The notes: generated from the letters alone by a model not told the origin. A stretch of DNA of 64,000 bases from Streptomyces sp. NBC_01707 (GCF_041438805.1 NZ_CP109190.1:496001-560000), one strand, 5' to 3'; positions 29,546 to 38,695 are shown, counted from the first letter of the stretch. Program-made: numbers and translations.

Positions 29546-30388
29546 TCAGGGATGAGGTGCGACGTTCCAACTGGCCAGCATCGGAAGGACGCGGGCGGTC
29601 GGGGAGTCGGGCTCGGTCGTGTAGACGACGAGCCGCTGGTCCGGCTCGTGCGGCGCGCAGACGATCTCGATGTCGAAAGACATCGGGCCGGCGGCGGGGT
29701 GCTGAACGCGCTTGGTCACCGACGCGTAGTCGCGGACGGCGTGGTCGTCCCACCACCGGGCGACGTCGCCGTCAGTGCTGCGCAACTCGTCCACGAGCGC
29801 AGCGAGGCGGTTGTCGTGCGGGCGGCGGGCGATCTCCCGACGCATGGTGGCGACGGTGGCCGAGGCGAAGTCCGCCCAGTTCACGATCCGCTCGCGGGCG
29901 ACCGGGTCCTGGAACATGAAGCGGACGAACGATGTCCCCGGCTCCAGCGGACGGCCCAGCACCTCCGTCAGCAGGGCGTTGCGGGCGAGGACCTCGCCGC
30001 GATGGCCGAGCAGCAGCACCGGGACGTGGTCGAGCGTGCGCATCAGCCGCAGCAGCCCGGGATCGGGGCGCTGGACCGCGTGCGGGGTCGCGGCGCGATG
30101 TCGGGCGGTGGGTGCGGCGAGGTCGCGCAGATGCGCGTGCTCGACCTCATCCAGGCGCAGCGCCCGGGCCAACGCGTCGAGCACCTCGGCGGAGATGTTG
30201 GCCTGGCGTCCCTGTTCGAGCCGGCTGTAGTAGTCCGGGCTCAGGCCGGCCAGCACAGCGAGCTCCTCCCGCCGCAGCCCCGGCACCCGTCGGGCCCCGG
30301 GGAAGGGTTCGATGCCCGCCTGGGAGGGGGTGAGCCGGTCCCGGCGGGAGCGGAGGAACGCCCCGAGCGCGGCGCGGTCGCGCGGCAT
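29546..30388 (-). CDS. XRE-family regulator with MmyB-like ligand domain
   Basis: 280 residues. The N-terminal helix-turn-helix (~1-80) has LRSRRDRLTPSQAG and RRVPGLRREELAVLAGLSPDYYSRLEQG, the standard opening of this large actinobacterial group. Residues ~105-275 form the MmyB-like PAS-type domain (HVPVLLLGHRGEVLARN, FMFQDPVARERIVNW) that probably binds a fatty acid or similar ligand. It is divergent from the SDR gene at 30491 with 102 bp between starts; regulators of this group usually control such a divergent SDR. Confidence 0.93.
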   Translation of the reverse strand: MPRDRAALGAFLRSRRDRLTPSQAGIEPFPGARRVPGLRREELAVLAGLSPDYYSRLEQGRQANISAEVLDALARALRLDEVEHAHLRDLAAPTARHRAATPHAVQRPDPGLLRLMRTLDHVPVLLLGHRGEVLARNALLTEVLGRPLEPGTSFVRFMFQDPVARERIVNWADFASATVATMRREIARRPHDNRLAALVDELRSTDGDVARWWDDHAVRDYASVTKRVQHPAAGPMSFDIEIVCAPHEPDQRLVVYTTEPDSPTARVLPMLASWNVAPHP

Positions 30389-30490
30389 GGCTCAAGGGTA
30401 GGCGGGCTGCCCGAGTCCTGGGTGGTCCTGCTGTGCCCAGGTTCGTCCTGACCTGGTCCGGTACCTGTGGGTCGCCCTAGAAAGGGACCC

Positions 30491-31294
30491 ATGACTACTT
30501 CCCTTCGCACGAATGACAGTGCAACCACCGCCCCCGGCTTCCGGCTGGCCGGCCGCACCGCCGTGATCACCGGCTCGACCAGCGGTATCGGCGCGGCAAT
30601 AGCCCGTACTCTGGCCGGCGAGGGCGCACACGTCGTCCTCAGCGGCCGGCAGCCGACCCGCGGGCAGCGGGTCGTCGAGGAGATCAGGCAGGCCGGCGGC
30701 CGCGCCGACTTCGTCACCGCGGACCTGGCAGGCAGCTACGAGCAGCTGCGCGCCTTCGCGGTAGAGGCCACCGATGCGCTCGGCGGACGCGTCGACATCC
30801 TGGTCAACAACGCGGGCGTCTACCCTGCGACGCTGACCGAGGACCTGCCGGACTCGGACCTCGACGCCATGCTCGCGGTGAACATCCGTGCCCCTCACGT
30901 CCTGGTCGCCGCGATGGCGCCGGCCATGGCCGAGCGGGGCAGCGGCGTCATCGTCAACATCGGCTCCTGGATGGCCCGGGTCGGCAGCCCCTACGCGGCG
31001 ATGTACACCGCGACCAAGGCGGCTGACGAGCAGCTCACCCGCAGTTGGGCCGCGGAGTACGGGCCGCGCGGCGTGCGGGTGAACGCCGTCGCGCCCGGGG
31101 CGACCCTCACGCCGGGCAACGAAGCGGCCCGCGCGGAGCTCGACGCGATGACCGCCACCACCCCGGCAGGCGTCGTCGTCCGGCCGGACGACATCGCCAA
31201 GGGTGTCCTGTACCTCGCCGGCGACGACGCGGCCATGGTCCACGGCATCACGCTCTACGTGGACGGCGGAATCTCCGCCACCCGCCCGGCCTGA
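30491..31294 (+). CDS. Short-chain dehydrogenase/reductase (SDR)
   Basis: 267 residues. Complete active site: TGSTSGIG, VLVNNAGVYPA, serine in VNIGSWM and YTATK. VNAVAPGATLTPG and GITLYVDGGIS complete the family pattern. AAAGGGA precedes the ATG. Probably regulated by the divergent XRE/MmyB-like gene. Substrate unknown. Confidence 0.93.
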   Translation: MTTSLRTNDSATTAPGFRLAGRTAVITGSTSGIGAAIARTLAGEGAHVVLSGRQPTRGQRVVEEIRQAGGRADFVTADLAGSYEQLRAFAVEATDALGGRVDILVNNAGVYPATLTEDLPDSDLDAMLAVNIRAPHVLVAAMAPAMAERGSGVIVNIGSWMARVGSPYAAMYTATKAADEQLTRSWAAEYGPRGVRVNAVAPGATLTPGNEAARAELDAMTATTPAGVVVRPDDIAKGVLYLAGDDAAMVHGITLYVDGGISATRPA

Positions 31295-31380
31295 CCCCCG
31301 GACGGCGCAGGGGGTCAGGCGCCGGCCGACCGTCTCACCGGCGACCGGCGGCGCGCCGCCCGCTCCAGAGCGGGCGGCGC
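31292..31380. terminator. Two consecutive hairpins after the SDR gene
   Basis: Hairpin 1 begins at the stop codon: TGACCCCC / GGGGGTCA (31292-31317, 10-base loop). Hairpin 2 is a perfect 12-bp stem with a 4-base loop (31353-31380). Together they make a strong transcription end. Confidence 0.8.
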
Positions 31381-31713
31381 ACCGCGCTCGTGTTCCGGTG
31401 GTGCCCGCAGGTCATCGGGTTGGAGTTCCGCTGCGGGCGTGTACGGTCCATGGCGGATCCGCGGGACCTGGAGCTCCGTGGCGCCGCCGACCGGCGGTCG
31501 CCCTCGAACAGTCGCTGAACGATGCGGCCTCGGCGTTCCCGAACGACCGCCCCGAGAACCTCTACACATGGAACGTTCCAGCTCCCCAGCTGGTGAACGG
31601 CGGCAACGGGATGCGCGGTCACACCTGTGGGCGGTCCTCCAGGTGGATTGAGGTTGTTCCGAATCTGCGCAGCCCTCGGCCGGAGCACGACGGTTCCGTC
31701 GCGGTCGCGACCC
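31381..31713. other. Intergenic region without a recognisable gene
   Basis: 333 bases between the SDR terminators and the convergent MBL hydrolase gene. No coding similarity seen. Confidence 0.5.
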
Positions 31714-32616
31714 TCACCGCCATGCCGCCCACTTCTTCACCGCGAACCGGTCGCCGACGCGCCGCACCTCGACGGCGCCCGGCCCGGGGAAGTGCGCGGG
31801 GAACAGCAGGGCGCCTCGGTCCACGGCCTCCCCCAGCACCCGGCGCCGGCTGTCCCGTGCGCGCGGCTCGTCCTCATCGAAGGTGGGGCAGTCGTCCGGC
31901 TCCACGATCTGCAGGGGACTGTGCAGCAGATCCCCGGCGAACAACGCCCTGTCCGAGCCCGACCGCAGCCACACGACGGAGGATCCGGGCGTATGGCCGG
32001 GGGCGGGCTCGATACGGAGCTGGGCGTCGATGTCGTAGTGGTCGCCCTCCCACAGCACGGTCTGCCCGGACCGGTGCACAGGAGCGACACTGTCCTCGAA
32101 GACGTTGGCCATCCGGGGGCCGGAGCGGGTCCGGTGCCCGTTGGCCGGGTTCCAGTAGTCGAAGTCGGCGCGCGAGATGACGTATTGGGCGTTGGGGAAC
32201 GTCGGCCGCCACTCTCCGTCGTCCGTCCGGCAGGTGTTCCAACCGACGTGGTCACCGTGCACATGGGTACAGATCACCGTGTCCACGTCCTGCGGGCGGA
32301 CCCCTGCCGCGTCCAGCTCATCGAGGTAGTGGGTGTGCAGATGGTGGAAGGACGGCATGGCCGGGCGCTCCCGGTCGTTGCCGATTCCGGTGTCGATCAG
32401 GATCGTCCGGCCCTCCTGGCTACGGATCAGCCAGGTCTGCATCGTGGTGCGGACCTCGTCGGCGGCCGGGTCCAGGAAGGTGGGGGCGAGCCAGTTCTCA
32501 TGCGCCTCCCAGTGCTCCACCGGCACGTCGGGGAAGATGTATTGGCGGGCGCCGCCTCTCGCGGGGAGCTCAATCACGCGAGTGATCTCGACGTCTCCGA
32601 GCGCGATGGTGTCCAT
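31714..32616 (-). CDS. MBL-fold metallo-hydrolase (lactonase-like)
   Basis: 300 residues from the ATG at 32616, chosen by a strong GGAGG 4 bases upstream. The metal motif CTHVHGDHVGW carries the HxHxDH signature. Further ligands lie in APGHTPGSSVVWL and FAGDLLHSPLQ, and PAHFPGPG at the end gives the last histidine. This arrangement is common in AHL-lactonase/AttM-like hydrolases, but the true substrate is not known. Cytoplasmic. A single gene. Confidence 0.92.
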   Translation of the reverse strand: MDTIALGDVEITRVIELPARGGARQYIFPDVPVEHWEAHENWLAPTFLDPAADEVRTTMQTWLIRSQEGRTILIDTGIGNDRERPAMPSFHHLHTHYLDELDAAGVRPQDVDTVICTHVHGDHVGWNTCRTDDGEWRPTFPNAQYVISRADFDYWNPANGHRTRSGPRMANVFEDSVAPVHRSGQTVLWEGDHYDIDAQLRIEPAPGHTPGSSVVWLRSGSDRALFAGDLLHSPLQIVEPDDCPTFDEDEPRARDSRRRVLGEAVDRGALLFPAHFPGPGAVEVRRVGDRFAVKKWAAWR

Positions 32617-33124
32617 GCCTCCAGCCTGCGCGCGGGATGACTCCGGCGCCAAGGTCACCTGGCCGCACCTGGAGAAAGCGGGATGCGCCGCGACTCGGCC
32701 GGTCGGCGACCCGCGATAACGGGTTGGAGTCGGACAGTGACCATGGAGGGGCGAGAGCTCCGGCTTGATCACCAACCGTTCCGGTTCCTTCGCCGAGATC
32801 CGATCCCGGTACTCGCGCAGGTCCCGCAGGTCGCACACGATCGTCGACGCCGAGAACGCCTTCTCGCCTCCGGCCGGACCTCGGATCCGTCGTGCAGTCC
32901 GGCCACGCTTCAGGAACCCCGAAGTAGCGTCACGGCCCGACCGAGCACTCGAAGGGGAAGCCCTCGGCCACAGCTTCGGTCACTCAGCGGTACGCATCGG
33001 AACTCGCGGAATGTCGCACCACCTGCGGCGGTGCAGCGCACAGAATGGCTTCCCGCGAAGTCGAGACGAGGCCTGCGGCGGGGTCGGGTACCGTGACTGC
33101 CTGACATCCGTCCTTACTTCGGAA
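32617..33124. other. Intergenic region without a recognisable gene
   Basis: 508 bases between divergently read genes. The minus-strand frame of the MBL gene stays open to 32838 and reads plausibly (CDLRDLREYRDRISAKEPER), but no ribosome site or family match supports a longer protein. It may be a remnant. Confidence 0.45.
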
Positions 33125-33853
33125 ATGAAGTTCAGGATGCACATCCTGGAAGACCCGTCCCAGCTCTCGGAGCGGGCGCAGGACCTATTGCGTCGCACGG
33201 GCCGGCGGGAGTGCCCCGTTCGGTTCGGGTTGCCGATAGAGCTCTGGCAAGTACGGGACCACGCGGGGACGTTCGTCCCTGCCCCCATGGAACTCATCAT
33301 CCGGCTCGAGGGATTCGAGCAGAGGTTCGGAGGCCTGCGGTACGAGGTGCGACACAGCTGGGTCGTGAACGGAGACCGGCACGAGACTGCCCGCGGGTGG
33401 GAGTACGACCACCTCGGCGTGAAGACGGCGGCATGGCAGGACCCCCGGAGGGGTGGCTGGTACTTCGAATGGACCGGTGAGCGCGTGTCGAAACCGTGCC
33501 GGGACCTGATCCACACCGATGGCAGTGTGGGCACCGACGTTGACGGCGGCAGCCGCTACCTCCCCATCGCCCCTTCCATCCTGCACCTGATCGAATCGCA
33601 TGCCCTCACCGACAGCGTCGCCACGTGGAGACCCTGGCCCGTGGGCGGTCCGGCCGCCACGGCAATCGCGCTCATCGACGGCTTGGTGGACGTGCCTGAA
33701 GCCTCATGGGGTCGCTCGCGGTGGCGACTGTCCGACACCGTTGCCGTCATGGATCGCGACTCGTGGGACCCCAAGAACCCGCGTCGCCGGACGCTCGTCT
33801 GGTCTCGCGATGAAGCCGGTCACCGTCAGGTGCAGGAAGTCTTGGACGGATAG
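33125..33853 (+). CDS. Hypothetical protein
   Basis: 242 residues; I do not recognise a family. The start is uncertain (ATG 33125, or 33137 at the next methionine). It is soluble, rich in tryptophan and arginine in the second half (AAWQDPRRGGWYFEWTGERV, DTVAVMDRDSWDPKNPRRR) and has repeated hydrophobic beta-type stretches (MELIIRLEGFEQRFGGLRYE). No signal peptide. It is followed by a hairpin at 33876-33901. The base and codon use look like genuine Streptomyces coding sequence. No neighbours suggest a role. Confidence 0.65.
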   Translation: MKFRMHILEDPSQLSERAQDLLRRTGRRECPVRFGLPIELWQVRDHAGTFVPAPMELIIRLEGFEQRFGGLRYEVRHSWVVNGDRHETARGWEYDHLGVKTAAWQDPRRGGWYFEWTGERVSKPCRDLIHTDGSVGTDVDGGSRYLPIAPSILHLIESHALTDSVATWRPWPVGGPAATAIALIDGLVDVPEASWGRSRWRLSDTVAVMDRDSWDPKNPRRRTLVWSRDEAGHRQVQEVLDG

Positions 33854-33875
33854 CAGCTGAGCGGTAGTTCTGCCG

Positions 33876-33901
33876 ACGCCGGCGAATGCAACAGCCGGCG
33901 T
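33876..33901. terminator. Probable terminator hairpin
   Basis: 8-bp stem ACGCCGGC / GCCGGCGT with a 10-base loop, 22 bases after the hypothetical protein gene. Confidence 0.6.
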
Positions 33902-33955
33902 GCAGTCGCTGGGACGGGTGGCCCCGAATCGAACTACCAGTGGGCAATGAGTGCC

Positions 33956-34113
33956 TGAGGGCTGTCCTGTAATCCCCGGTGGCTCAGCGCGCGGCGTCGG
34001 ATGCGGTGCATCGCAAGGTGGAGGGGCGTCATCCTACTGGACGTGTTCCGACAACGCGGCGAGGTGCCGTAGCTGTCGTCGTGCGCCCGCCAGGGGTTAC
34101 TGGACAGCGCTTA
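33956..34113. mobile_element. MITE-like element, copy 1
   Basis: 158 bases ended by 24-base inverted repeats (33956-33979 and 34090-34113; 19 of 24 positions match) of the form TGAGGGCTGTCC...TGG / CCA...TTA. The interior is nearly the same as copy 2 at 46876-47040 (for example GATGCGGTGCATCGCAAGG and AACGCGGCGAGGTGCCG). No open reading frame of transposase size. No clear target-site duplication. Its right end provides the TAA stop of the adjacent ABC permease gene. Confidence 0.82.
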
Positions 34114-34872
34114 GAGCGCCACCATGCGCCCGCTGCGGCCCTGCAGACGGATGGAGGCCAGAGCACCGCAAGCGAGTGCTACGCCGAGGAGCGTGCCGCA
34201 TACGGTCAGTACGGTCGGCATGTCGCCGGCCAGTGCGGTGCGCAGGCCGCGGACGCTCCAGTACCCGGGCGTGAGGGGGGCCACTTCGGCGACCCAGTGC
34301 GGCAGGACGCTGAGCGGGACCAGGGCGCCACCGAGGCTGCTCAGCAGCATGCCCCCGATGTCGTACGACGCCGAGAGCTCACCCACACTGCGGGCCAGAA
34401 CGCCCAGGAGCGCACCAAAACCGAGCAGGGTGCAGGTCCAGGTCAACAGCACGGACAGCAGCAGGAGCGGATGCGTGACGCGCAGGCCGAATGCGCACAC
34501 GCCGAAGGTGACAATGAGGATCTGCTGGGCGAACAGGATCGCGAAGACGGGGATGGCCTTGCCGACGAGCATCTCGGCCGGGCGTAGCGGCGTACCGCGC
34601 AGGCGGTCCCAGGTCCGGCCGAGGCGTTCCGTGAGAATTGCGTTGCCGGAGATGCTCAGCGCGAGCAGCGAGAAGGTGACCAGGGTGCCGATGACTGCTT
34701 GTTGCGTGCCGGCTGTCCGGCCCTGCGCAGACACGTAGAGCGGGCGCAGCAGGGTGAGGAACGCGAGCGGCATGATCAACCGGCTCAGCAGGGGGCCGGG
34801 TTCGCGCAGCATCAGCAGGACGTTGTGGCGCACGAGGGCGCCGGTACGGGCGAGTGACTCACGCGGCAGCAT
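34111..34872 (-). CDS. ABC-2-type transporter permease
   Basis: 253 residues with six hydrophobic segments (~34-48, 60-85, 106-132, 137-162, 174-190, 222-245). It has the typical ABC2 layout: an N-terminal MLREPGPLLSRLIMPL and TWDRLRGTPLRPAEMLVGK in the cytoplasmic loop. It forms the membrane channel of a drug-type exporter with the ATPase encoded immediately upstream, whose gene overlaps it by 14 bp. The stop codon TAA lies in the end of a MITE-like element, so the natural C-terminus may have been altered. Confidence 0.92.
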   Translation of the reverse strand: MLPRESLARTGALVRHNVLLMLREPGPLLSRLIMPLAFLTLLRPLYVSAQGRTAGTQQAVIGTLVTFSLLALSISGNAILTERLGRTWDRLRGTPLRPAEMLVGKAIPVFAILFAQQILIVTFGVCAFGLRVTHPLLLLSVLLTWTCTLLGFGALLGVLARSVGELSASYDIGGMLLSSLGGALVPLSVLPHWVAEVAPLTPGYWSVRGLRTALAGDMPTVLTVCGTLLGVALACGALASIRLQGRSGRMVAL

Positions 34873-35734
34873 CGTGCCCCTCCGTCCCAGTCACCGTGTG
34901 TTCCAGGGAGCGGTAGAGGTCGTCCAGGCCGGGGCGGAGCACATCGACGGAGACAGGAGTCCGTCCGGACGCAAGGAGGGCGGCGAGGTCCGCGCCGGGG
35001 TCGGTTGTTGCCAGGCACAGGTCAGGTTCGGTGGGGTCGGCGAAGCTGACCTTGAGTTCTCCGGGCAGGTTGCGGGTGAGGTCATGCTGAGTGCCCCGGG
35101 CGATGATGCGGCCGGCGTGGGCGAGCGCCAACGTGGCGTCGAGGTCGACCAGTTCGGGCAGGTAGTGCGTGGTGTAGAGGACCGCGGCGCCGCGTTCGGC
35201 GCGCTCCTTTACAGCGGACAGGAGCGCTGAGCGGGTATCCGGGTCGGCGCCGGCCGTGGGTTCGTCCAGCAGCAGGAGTGGCGGCGAACCGACCATGGCG
35301 GTGGCCGCCTGCACCCGGCGTCGCTGGCCGCCTGACAGGATGCCGACGGGTTTGCGCGCGAGTGCGCTCAGGTGGAGTTCCTCCAGAATTCGCGTGATCT
35401 CCGCGTCGCGGCGCCGGCGGCGCAGTCCGCGTAGTTCGGCGAACAATCGCAGGTTCTCCTGCACTGTGATGGCGCTGTACAGGGCGAGTTCCTGTGGGGC
35501 GACTCCCAGGAGTTGGCGAACGACGTGACCGGCGCGCAGTGCGTCAAGTCCGCCGATGTGCAAGTGGCCGGAGTCGGGGCGCACGAGACCGGTGACCACT
35601 TCGATGAAGGTGGTCTTGCCGGCACCGTTGTGGCCGATCAGGCCTGCGATCTCACCAGGGTGGACCGTGAGGTCGAAGCCGTCGAGCGCTCGGCGCTCCC
35701 CGTATGACTTCACCAGACCCTCTGCGATGAGCAT
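34859..35734 (-). CDS. ABC transporter ATP-binding protein (DrrA-like)
   Basis: 291 residues from the ATG at 35734, fixed by GGAGGTGA just upstream. Walker A GHNGAGKT, Q-loop in GVAPQELALYS, signature LSGGQRRRVQAA, Walker B LLLLDEPTAGADP and the H-loop in YTTHYLPEL are all present. The last ~60 residues resemble the C-terminal regulatory domain of the DrrA/NodI export group. With the permease it makes a two-gene exporter. A TetR gene is divergent, with an operator palindrome between them. Confidence 0.95.
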   Translation of the reverse strand: MLIAEGLVKSYGERRALDGFDLTVHPGEIAGLIGHNGAGKTTFIEVVTGLVRPDSGHLHIGGLDALRAGHVVRQLLGVAPQELALYSAITVQENLRLFAELRGLRRRRRDAEITRILEELHLSALARKPVGILSGGQRRRVQAATAMVGSPPLLLLDEPTAGADPDTRSALLSAVKERAERGAAVLYTTHYLPELVDLDATLALAHAGRIIARGTQHDLTRNLPGELKVSFADPTEPDLCLATTDPGADLAALLASGRTPVSVDVLRPGLDDLYRSLEHTVTGTEGHDAAA

Positions 35735-35758
35735 GTCACCTCCATGCGACCATGCGAT

Positions 35759-35788
35759 GTCTACACCGTATACGTATACACTGTAGAC
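35759..35788. promoter_or_regulatory. TetR-type operator, 30-base near-palindrome
   Basis: Outer arms GTCTAC / GTAGAC and a perfect 12-base core GTATACGTATAC; 26 of 30 positions are symmetric. It ends one base before the ATG of the TetR gene, so a repressor bound here would block both divergent promoters. A -10-like TACACT (35776-35781) lies inside it, which would start transcription at or near the ATG. Confidence 0.8.
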
Positions 35789-35789
35789 T

Positions 35790-36422
35790 ATGGGCGGACG
35801 ACGAGAAGAGATCCTGGACACGGCACTGGCTCTCGCAGACGAGCGCGGGCTCGAAGCGGTCTCCATGCGGGCGCTGGCCGATCGTCTGGGAGTCACGCCC
35901 ATGGCGCTCTATCGGCATGTCGACAGCAAGGCCGCCCTTCTGGACGGCCTCGTCGGCCGACTGCTCGCCGCCTTCCTTCCCCCGGACACCGGCAAGCCCC
36001 AGAACTGGAACGCCCGGCTTGCCGACCTCGCGCACGCCTGCAGGAAAACCATCCAGATCCACCCTTGGGCAGCACAACTGCTGTTCTCACGACCTGCCGT
36101 CACCCCGGACGCCGTACGTGCAGTAGATGTCATCTATTGCGCGCTGATCGAAGCCGGAGTCCCCGATCGCGAAGTACCCCGACTGGAACGAATGATCAGC
36201 ACCTTCGTGATCGGCTTCGCCATCTCGGAAGCCTCGGGCCGTTTCGCTCCCGGCGCCCTCGACCCGCGCAGCCGCCGCGGTCAACTTCCCGACGGCGAAC
36301 TCCCTGGCCACAGCAGGCTCACACCATGGCTGGACCTTCCCCCCGACCTCGACGCCGAGTTCGAGGCCGACTTGGAAGACCTGCTCCATCTCGTCGAAGC
36401 CGCAACACGGGAACAGCGATGA
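35790..36422 (+). CDS. TetR-family repressor of the ABC exporter
   Basis: 210 residues. The HTH (~5-50) reads REEILDTALALADERGLEAVSMRALADRLGVTPMALYRHVDSK, a textbook TetR domain. The C-terminal domain (TetR_C type) is helical with DVIYCALIEAGVP and MISTFVIGFAISEA. The ATG follows an operator palindrome at once, with no room for a ribosome site, so the mRNA is probably leaderless. It likely represses itself and the divergent exporter until a drug or metabolite binds. Confidence 0.94.
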   Translation: MGGRREEILDTALALADERGLEAVSMRALADRLGVTPMALYRHVDSKAALLDGLVGRLLAAFLPPDTGKPQNWNARLADLAHACRKTIQIHPWAAQLLFSRPAVTPDAVRAVDVIYCALIEAGVPDREVPRLERMISTFVIGFAISEASGRFAPGALDPRSRRGQLPDGELPGHSRLTPWLDLPPDLDAEFEADLEDLLHLVEAATREQR

Positions 36423-36870
36423 ACTTGGTCTTGAGCGGATCAACCGGCTCGAGGGCGTCCTTGAGGTGCCCGATGAGCGAGTCGGTTCCCCGGTAGCTGC
36501 GGATCGCGCACGGCGACACTCGGTCCGTGCGGCGACCTCACGGTAGAGTTCCTGGCGGCGAGGGTTGCGTGTTGCCGCCCTTCGATGCCGTGTCGGGGCC
36601 GACGATGCCCCCGGCGAAGAGATCCGATTGCTGCAGGAGAGAGCGTGCGCGTGTTCATGGTGCCTGGCGCCGCCTGCCCGCCGTGACGCTTCTCCCCTGA
36701 CGAAAGTGCTGCCGGGCCTTTGGTGCGGCCCCTGGCTCCCTCGTCCCTTTTCGACTTCCGGCCTGCTCGCGCGGGCCGTTCGCGGCGAGTCGGCCCGGCC
36801 CGCCCGCGCCCTCCTGTACGCCCTGACTTGCCTGGAGACAGGGTGTGCCCGAGCACGACAGGTCCTTGTC
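36423..36870. other. Intergenic region before the SulP gene
   Basis: 448 bases. No intact gene. A short minus-strand stretch around 36420-36519 reads like a protein fragment (CAIRSYRGTDSLIGHLKDALE), possibly a remnant. The promoter of the SulP gene should lie here but was not identified. Confidence 0.45.
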
Positions 36871-38373
36871 TTGTCTTCCTCCGCTCCGTCTCCCGTCGCG
36901 CGGCTGCGCGGCCTGCGTCCGACCTGGCTGTCCGATCCGAAGGTGTGGCGGACGGAGGTGCTGGGCGGCCTGGTGGTCGCGCTGGCGCTGATTCCCGAGG
37001 CGATCTCGTTCTCGATCATCGCCGGGGTGGATCCGGCGCTCGGTCTGTTCGCCTCGTTCACCATGGCCGTCGTCATGTCCGTCGTCGGCGGCCGGCGGGC
37101 GATGATCTCCGCCGCGACCGGGGCCGTCGCCCTGGTGATCGCACCGCTGAACCGTGAGCACGGCCTCGGATACCTGATCGCCGCCGTCATCCTGGCCGGT
37201 GTCTTCCAGGTCGCGCTCGGCGCGCTGGGCGTGGCGCGGATGATGCGGTTCATCCCGCGCTCGGTGATGGTCGGTTTCGTCAACTCCCTCGCCATTCTGA
37301 TCTTCATGGCCCAGGTCCCCGAGATGCGGAACGTCCCCTGGGCCGTCTACCCGCTGATCGCGGCGGGGCTGGCGTTGATGGTGTTCTTCCCGAAGATCAC
37401 GACCGTGATTCCGGCGCCGCTGGTCTCCATCGTCGTCCTCACCGCGACCACACTCGCGGCCGGTATCGCGGTGCCCACCGTCGGCGACAAGGGCGCCCTG
37501 CCCTCCTCCCTGCCGGTGCCGGGCCTGCCCGACGTGCCGTTCACGCTGGACACCCTGACCACCATCGCCCCGTACGCCTTCGCCATGGCCCTCGTCGGCC
37601 TGATGGAGTCGTTGATGACCGCCAGGCTCGTCGACGAAATCACCGACACCCACTCCAACAAGACACGCGAATCCGTCGGCCAGGGCATCGCCAACATCGT
37701 CACGGGCTTCTTCGGCGGCATGGGCGGCTGCGCAATGATCGGCCAGACGATGATCAACGTAAAGGTCTCCGGCGCCCGCACCCGCCTGTCCACGTTCCTC
37801 GCCGGCACGTTCCTCATGGTGCTGTGCATCGTCTTCGGTCCGATCGTCTCCGACATTCCGATGGCCGCCCTGGTCGCCGTCATGGTCATGGTGTCGTTCG
37901 CCACCTTCGACTGGCGCTCCCTCGCCCCCAAGTCACTGAAGCGGATGCCGGCCGGCGAGATCGTCGTCATGCTCGTCACCGTCGCGTGTGTGGTCACCAC
38001 CCACAACCTCGCCATCGGTGTCGTGGTCGGCTCGATCACTGCCATGGTCATCTTCGCCAAGCGCGTCGCCCGCCACGCCCACGTCACCTCGGTGACCGAC
38101 CCCGGCGGAGGCAGCGTCGTCTACGCCGTGACCGGCGAGCTGTTCTTCGCCTCCTCCAACGACCTTGTCGGCCGGTTCAACTACGCCACCGACCCGGACA
38201 AGGTCGTCATCGACCTGTCCGCCGCGCACATCTGGGACGCATCCTCCGTCGCCGCCCTCGACGCGATCGAGACCAAGTACGCCCAGCGCGGCAAGACCGT
38301 CGAGATCACCGGACTCAACGACCCCAGCGCGGACATCCACGGCAAGCTGAGTGGCGAGCTTGTCAGCCACTGA
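36871..38373 (+). CDS. SulP-family inorganic anion transporter with STAS domain
   Basis: About 500 residues. Starts are ambiguous; the TTG at 36871 places the family opening (VARLRGLRPTWLSDPKVWR) near the N-terminus, while in-frame ATGs up to 36565 add a region without family support. About 11-13 membrane segments follow (GGLVVALALIPEAISFSIIAG; FASFTMAVVMSVVGGRRAMI). A C-terminal STAS domain is visible (GELFFASSNDLVGRF, VVIDLSAAHIWDASSVAALDAI). The family takes up sulfate, bicarbonate or similar anions. Substrate unknown here. Confidence 0.9.
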   Translation: MSSSAPSPVARLRGLRPTWLSDPKVWRTEVLGGLVVALALIPEAISFSIIAGVDPALGLFASFTMAVVMSVVGGRRAMISAATGAVALVIAPLNREHGLGYLIAAVILAGVFQVALGALGVARMMRFIPRSVMVGFVNSLAILIFMAQVPEMRNVPWAVYPLIAAGLALMVFFPKITTVIPAPLVSIVVLTATTLAAGIAVPTVGDKGALPSSLPVPGLPDVPFTLDTLTTIAPYAFAMALVGLMESLMTARLVDEITDTHSNKTRESVGQGIANIVTGFFGGMGGCAMIGQTMINVKVSGARTRLSTFLAGTFLMVLCIVFGPIVSDIPMAALVAVMVMVSFATFDWRSLAPKSLKRMPAGEIVVMLVTVACVVTTHNLAIGVVVGSITAMVIFAKRVARHAHVTSVTDPGGGSVVYAVTGELFFASSNDLVGRFNYATDPDKVVIDLSAAHIWDASSVAALDAIETKYAQRGKTVEITGLNDPSADIHGKLSGELVSH

Positions 38374-38695
38374 TAGGAACCGGAGGTCTGCACAGCGGAA
38401 AACGCCCCGGTCCCTGAACGAGCGTAGAGGTGCTCGACGCAGGCCTTCTTCACCGGTGGTCCGGGTCGATTAGAGGTCTTCCAGGTCCTCACGGCGACCA
38501 GGCAGACAGTCCTTGCCCACGTAGCGGAGGTGCCACTGCGCAACCACGCAGGTGGTGACTGGCAACGGCCGCGCAGCCGTCCGGTCGCGGACCGACCGGG
38601 GGCCGATGATCCGTCGGGTGGGTGTGGATGCCGCTGCGCGACGAAGGGGCGCCGGCCGACTCCGCGTGGCGGAGCCGGCGAGCCGCTCCCCCGGG
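38374..38695. other. Intergenic region without a recognisable gene
   Basis: 322 bases between convergent genes. A minus-strand phrase WHLRYVGKDCLPGRREDL reads like a coding remnant but has no start and no assigned family. Confidence 0.45.

Noticed and set aside
32617..32838. N-terminal extension of the MBL hydrolase (374 residues)
   Set aside because: A strong GGAGG before the ATG at 32616 and the usual family length of about 300 residues support the shorter form.
33918..33942. Possible tRNA 3' end or att site (minus strand GTTCGATTC)
   Set aside because: T-stem positions do not pair, and no integrase or second copy is present in the window.
36420..36519. Short minus-strand frame with a protein-like phrase (YRGTDSLIGHLKDALE)
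   Set aside because: Too short, overlaps the end of the TetR gene, no start or domain; kept only as a possible remnant.
36843..36870. MerR-type operator before the SulP gene
   Set aside because: GCCTGGAGACAGGGTG looks partly symmetric but has no consensus spacing and no MerR gene is nearby.
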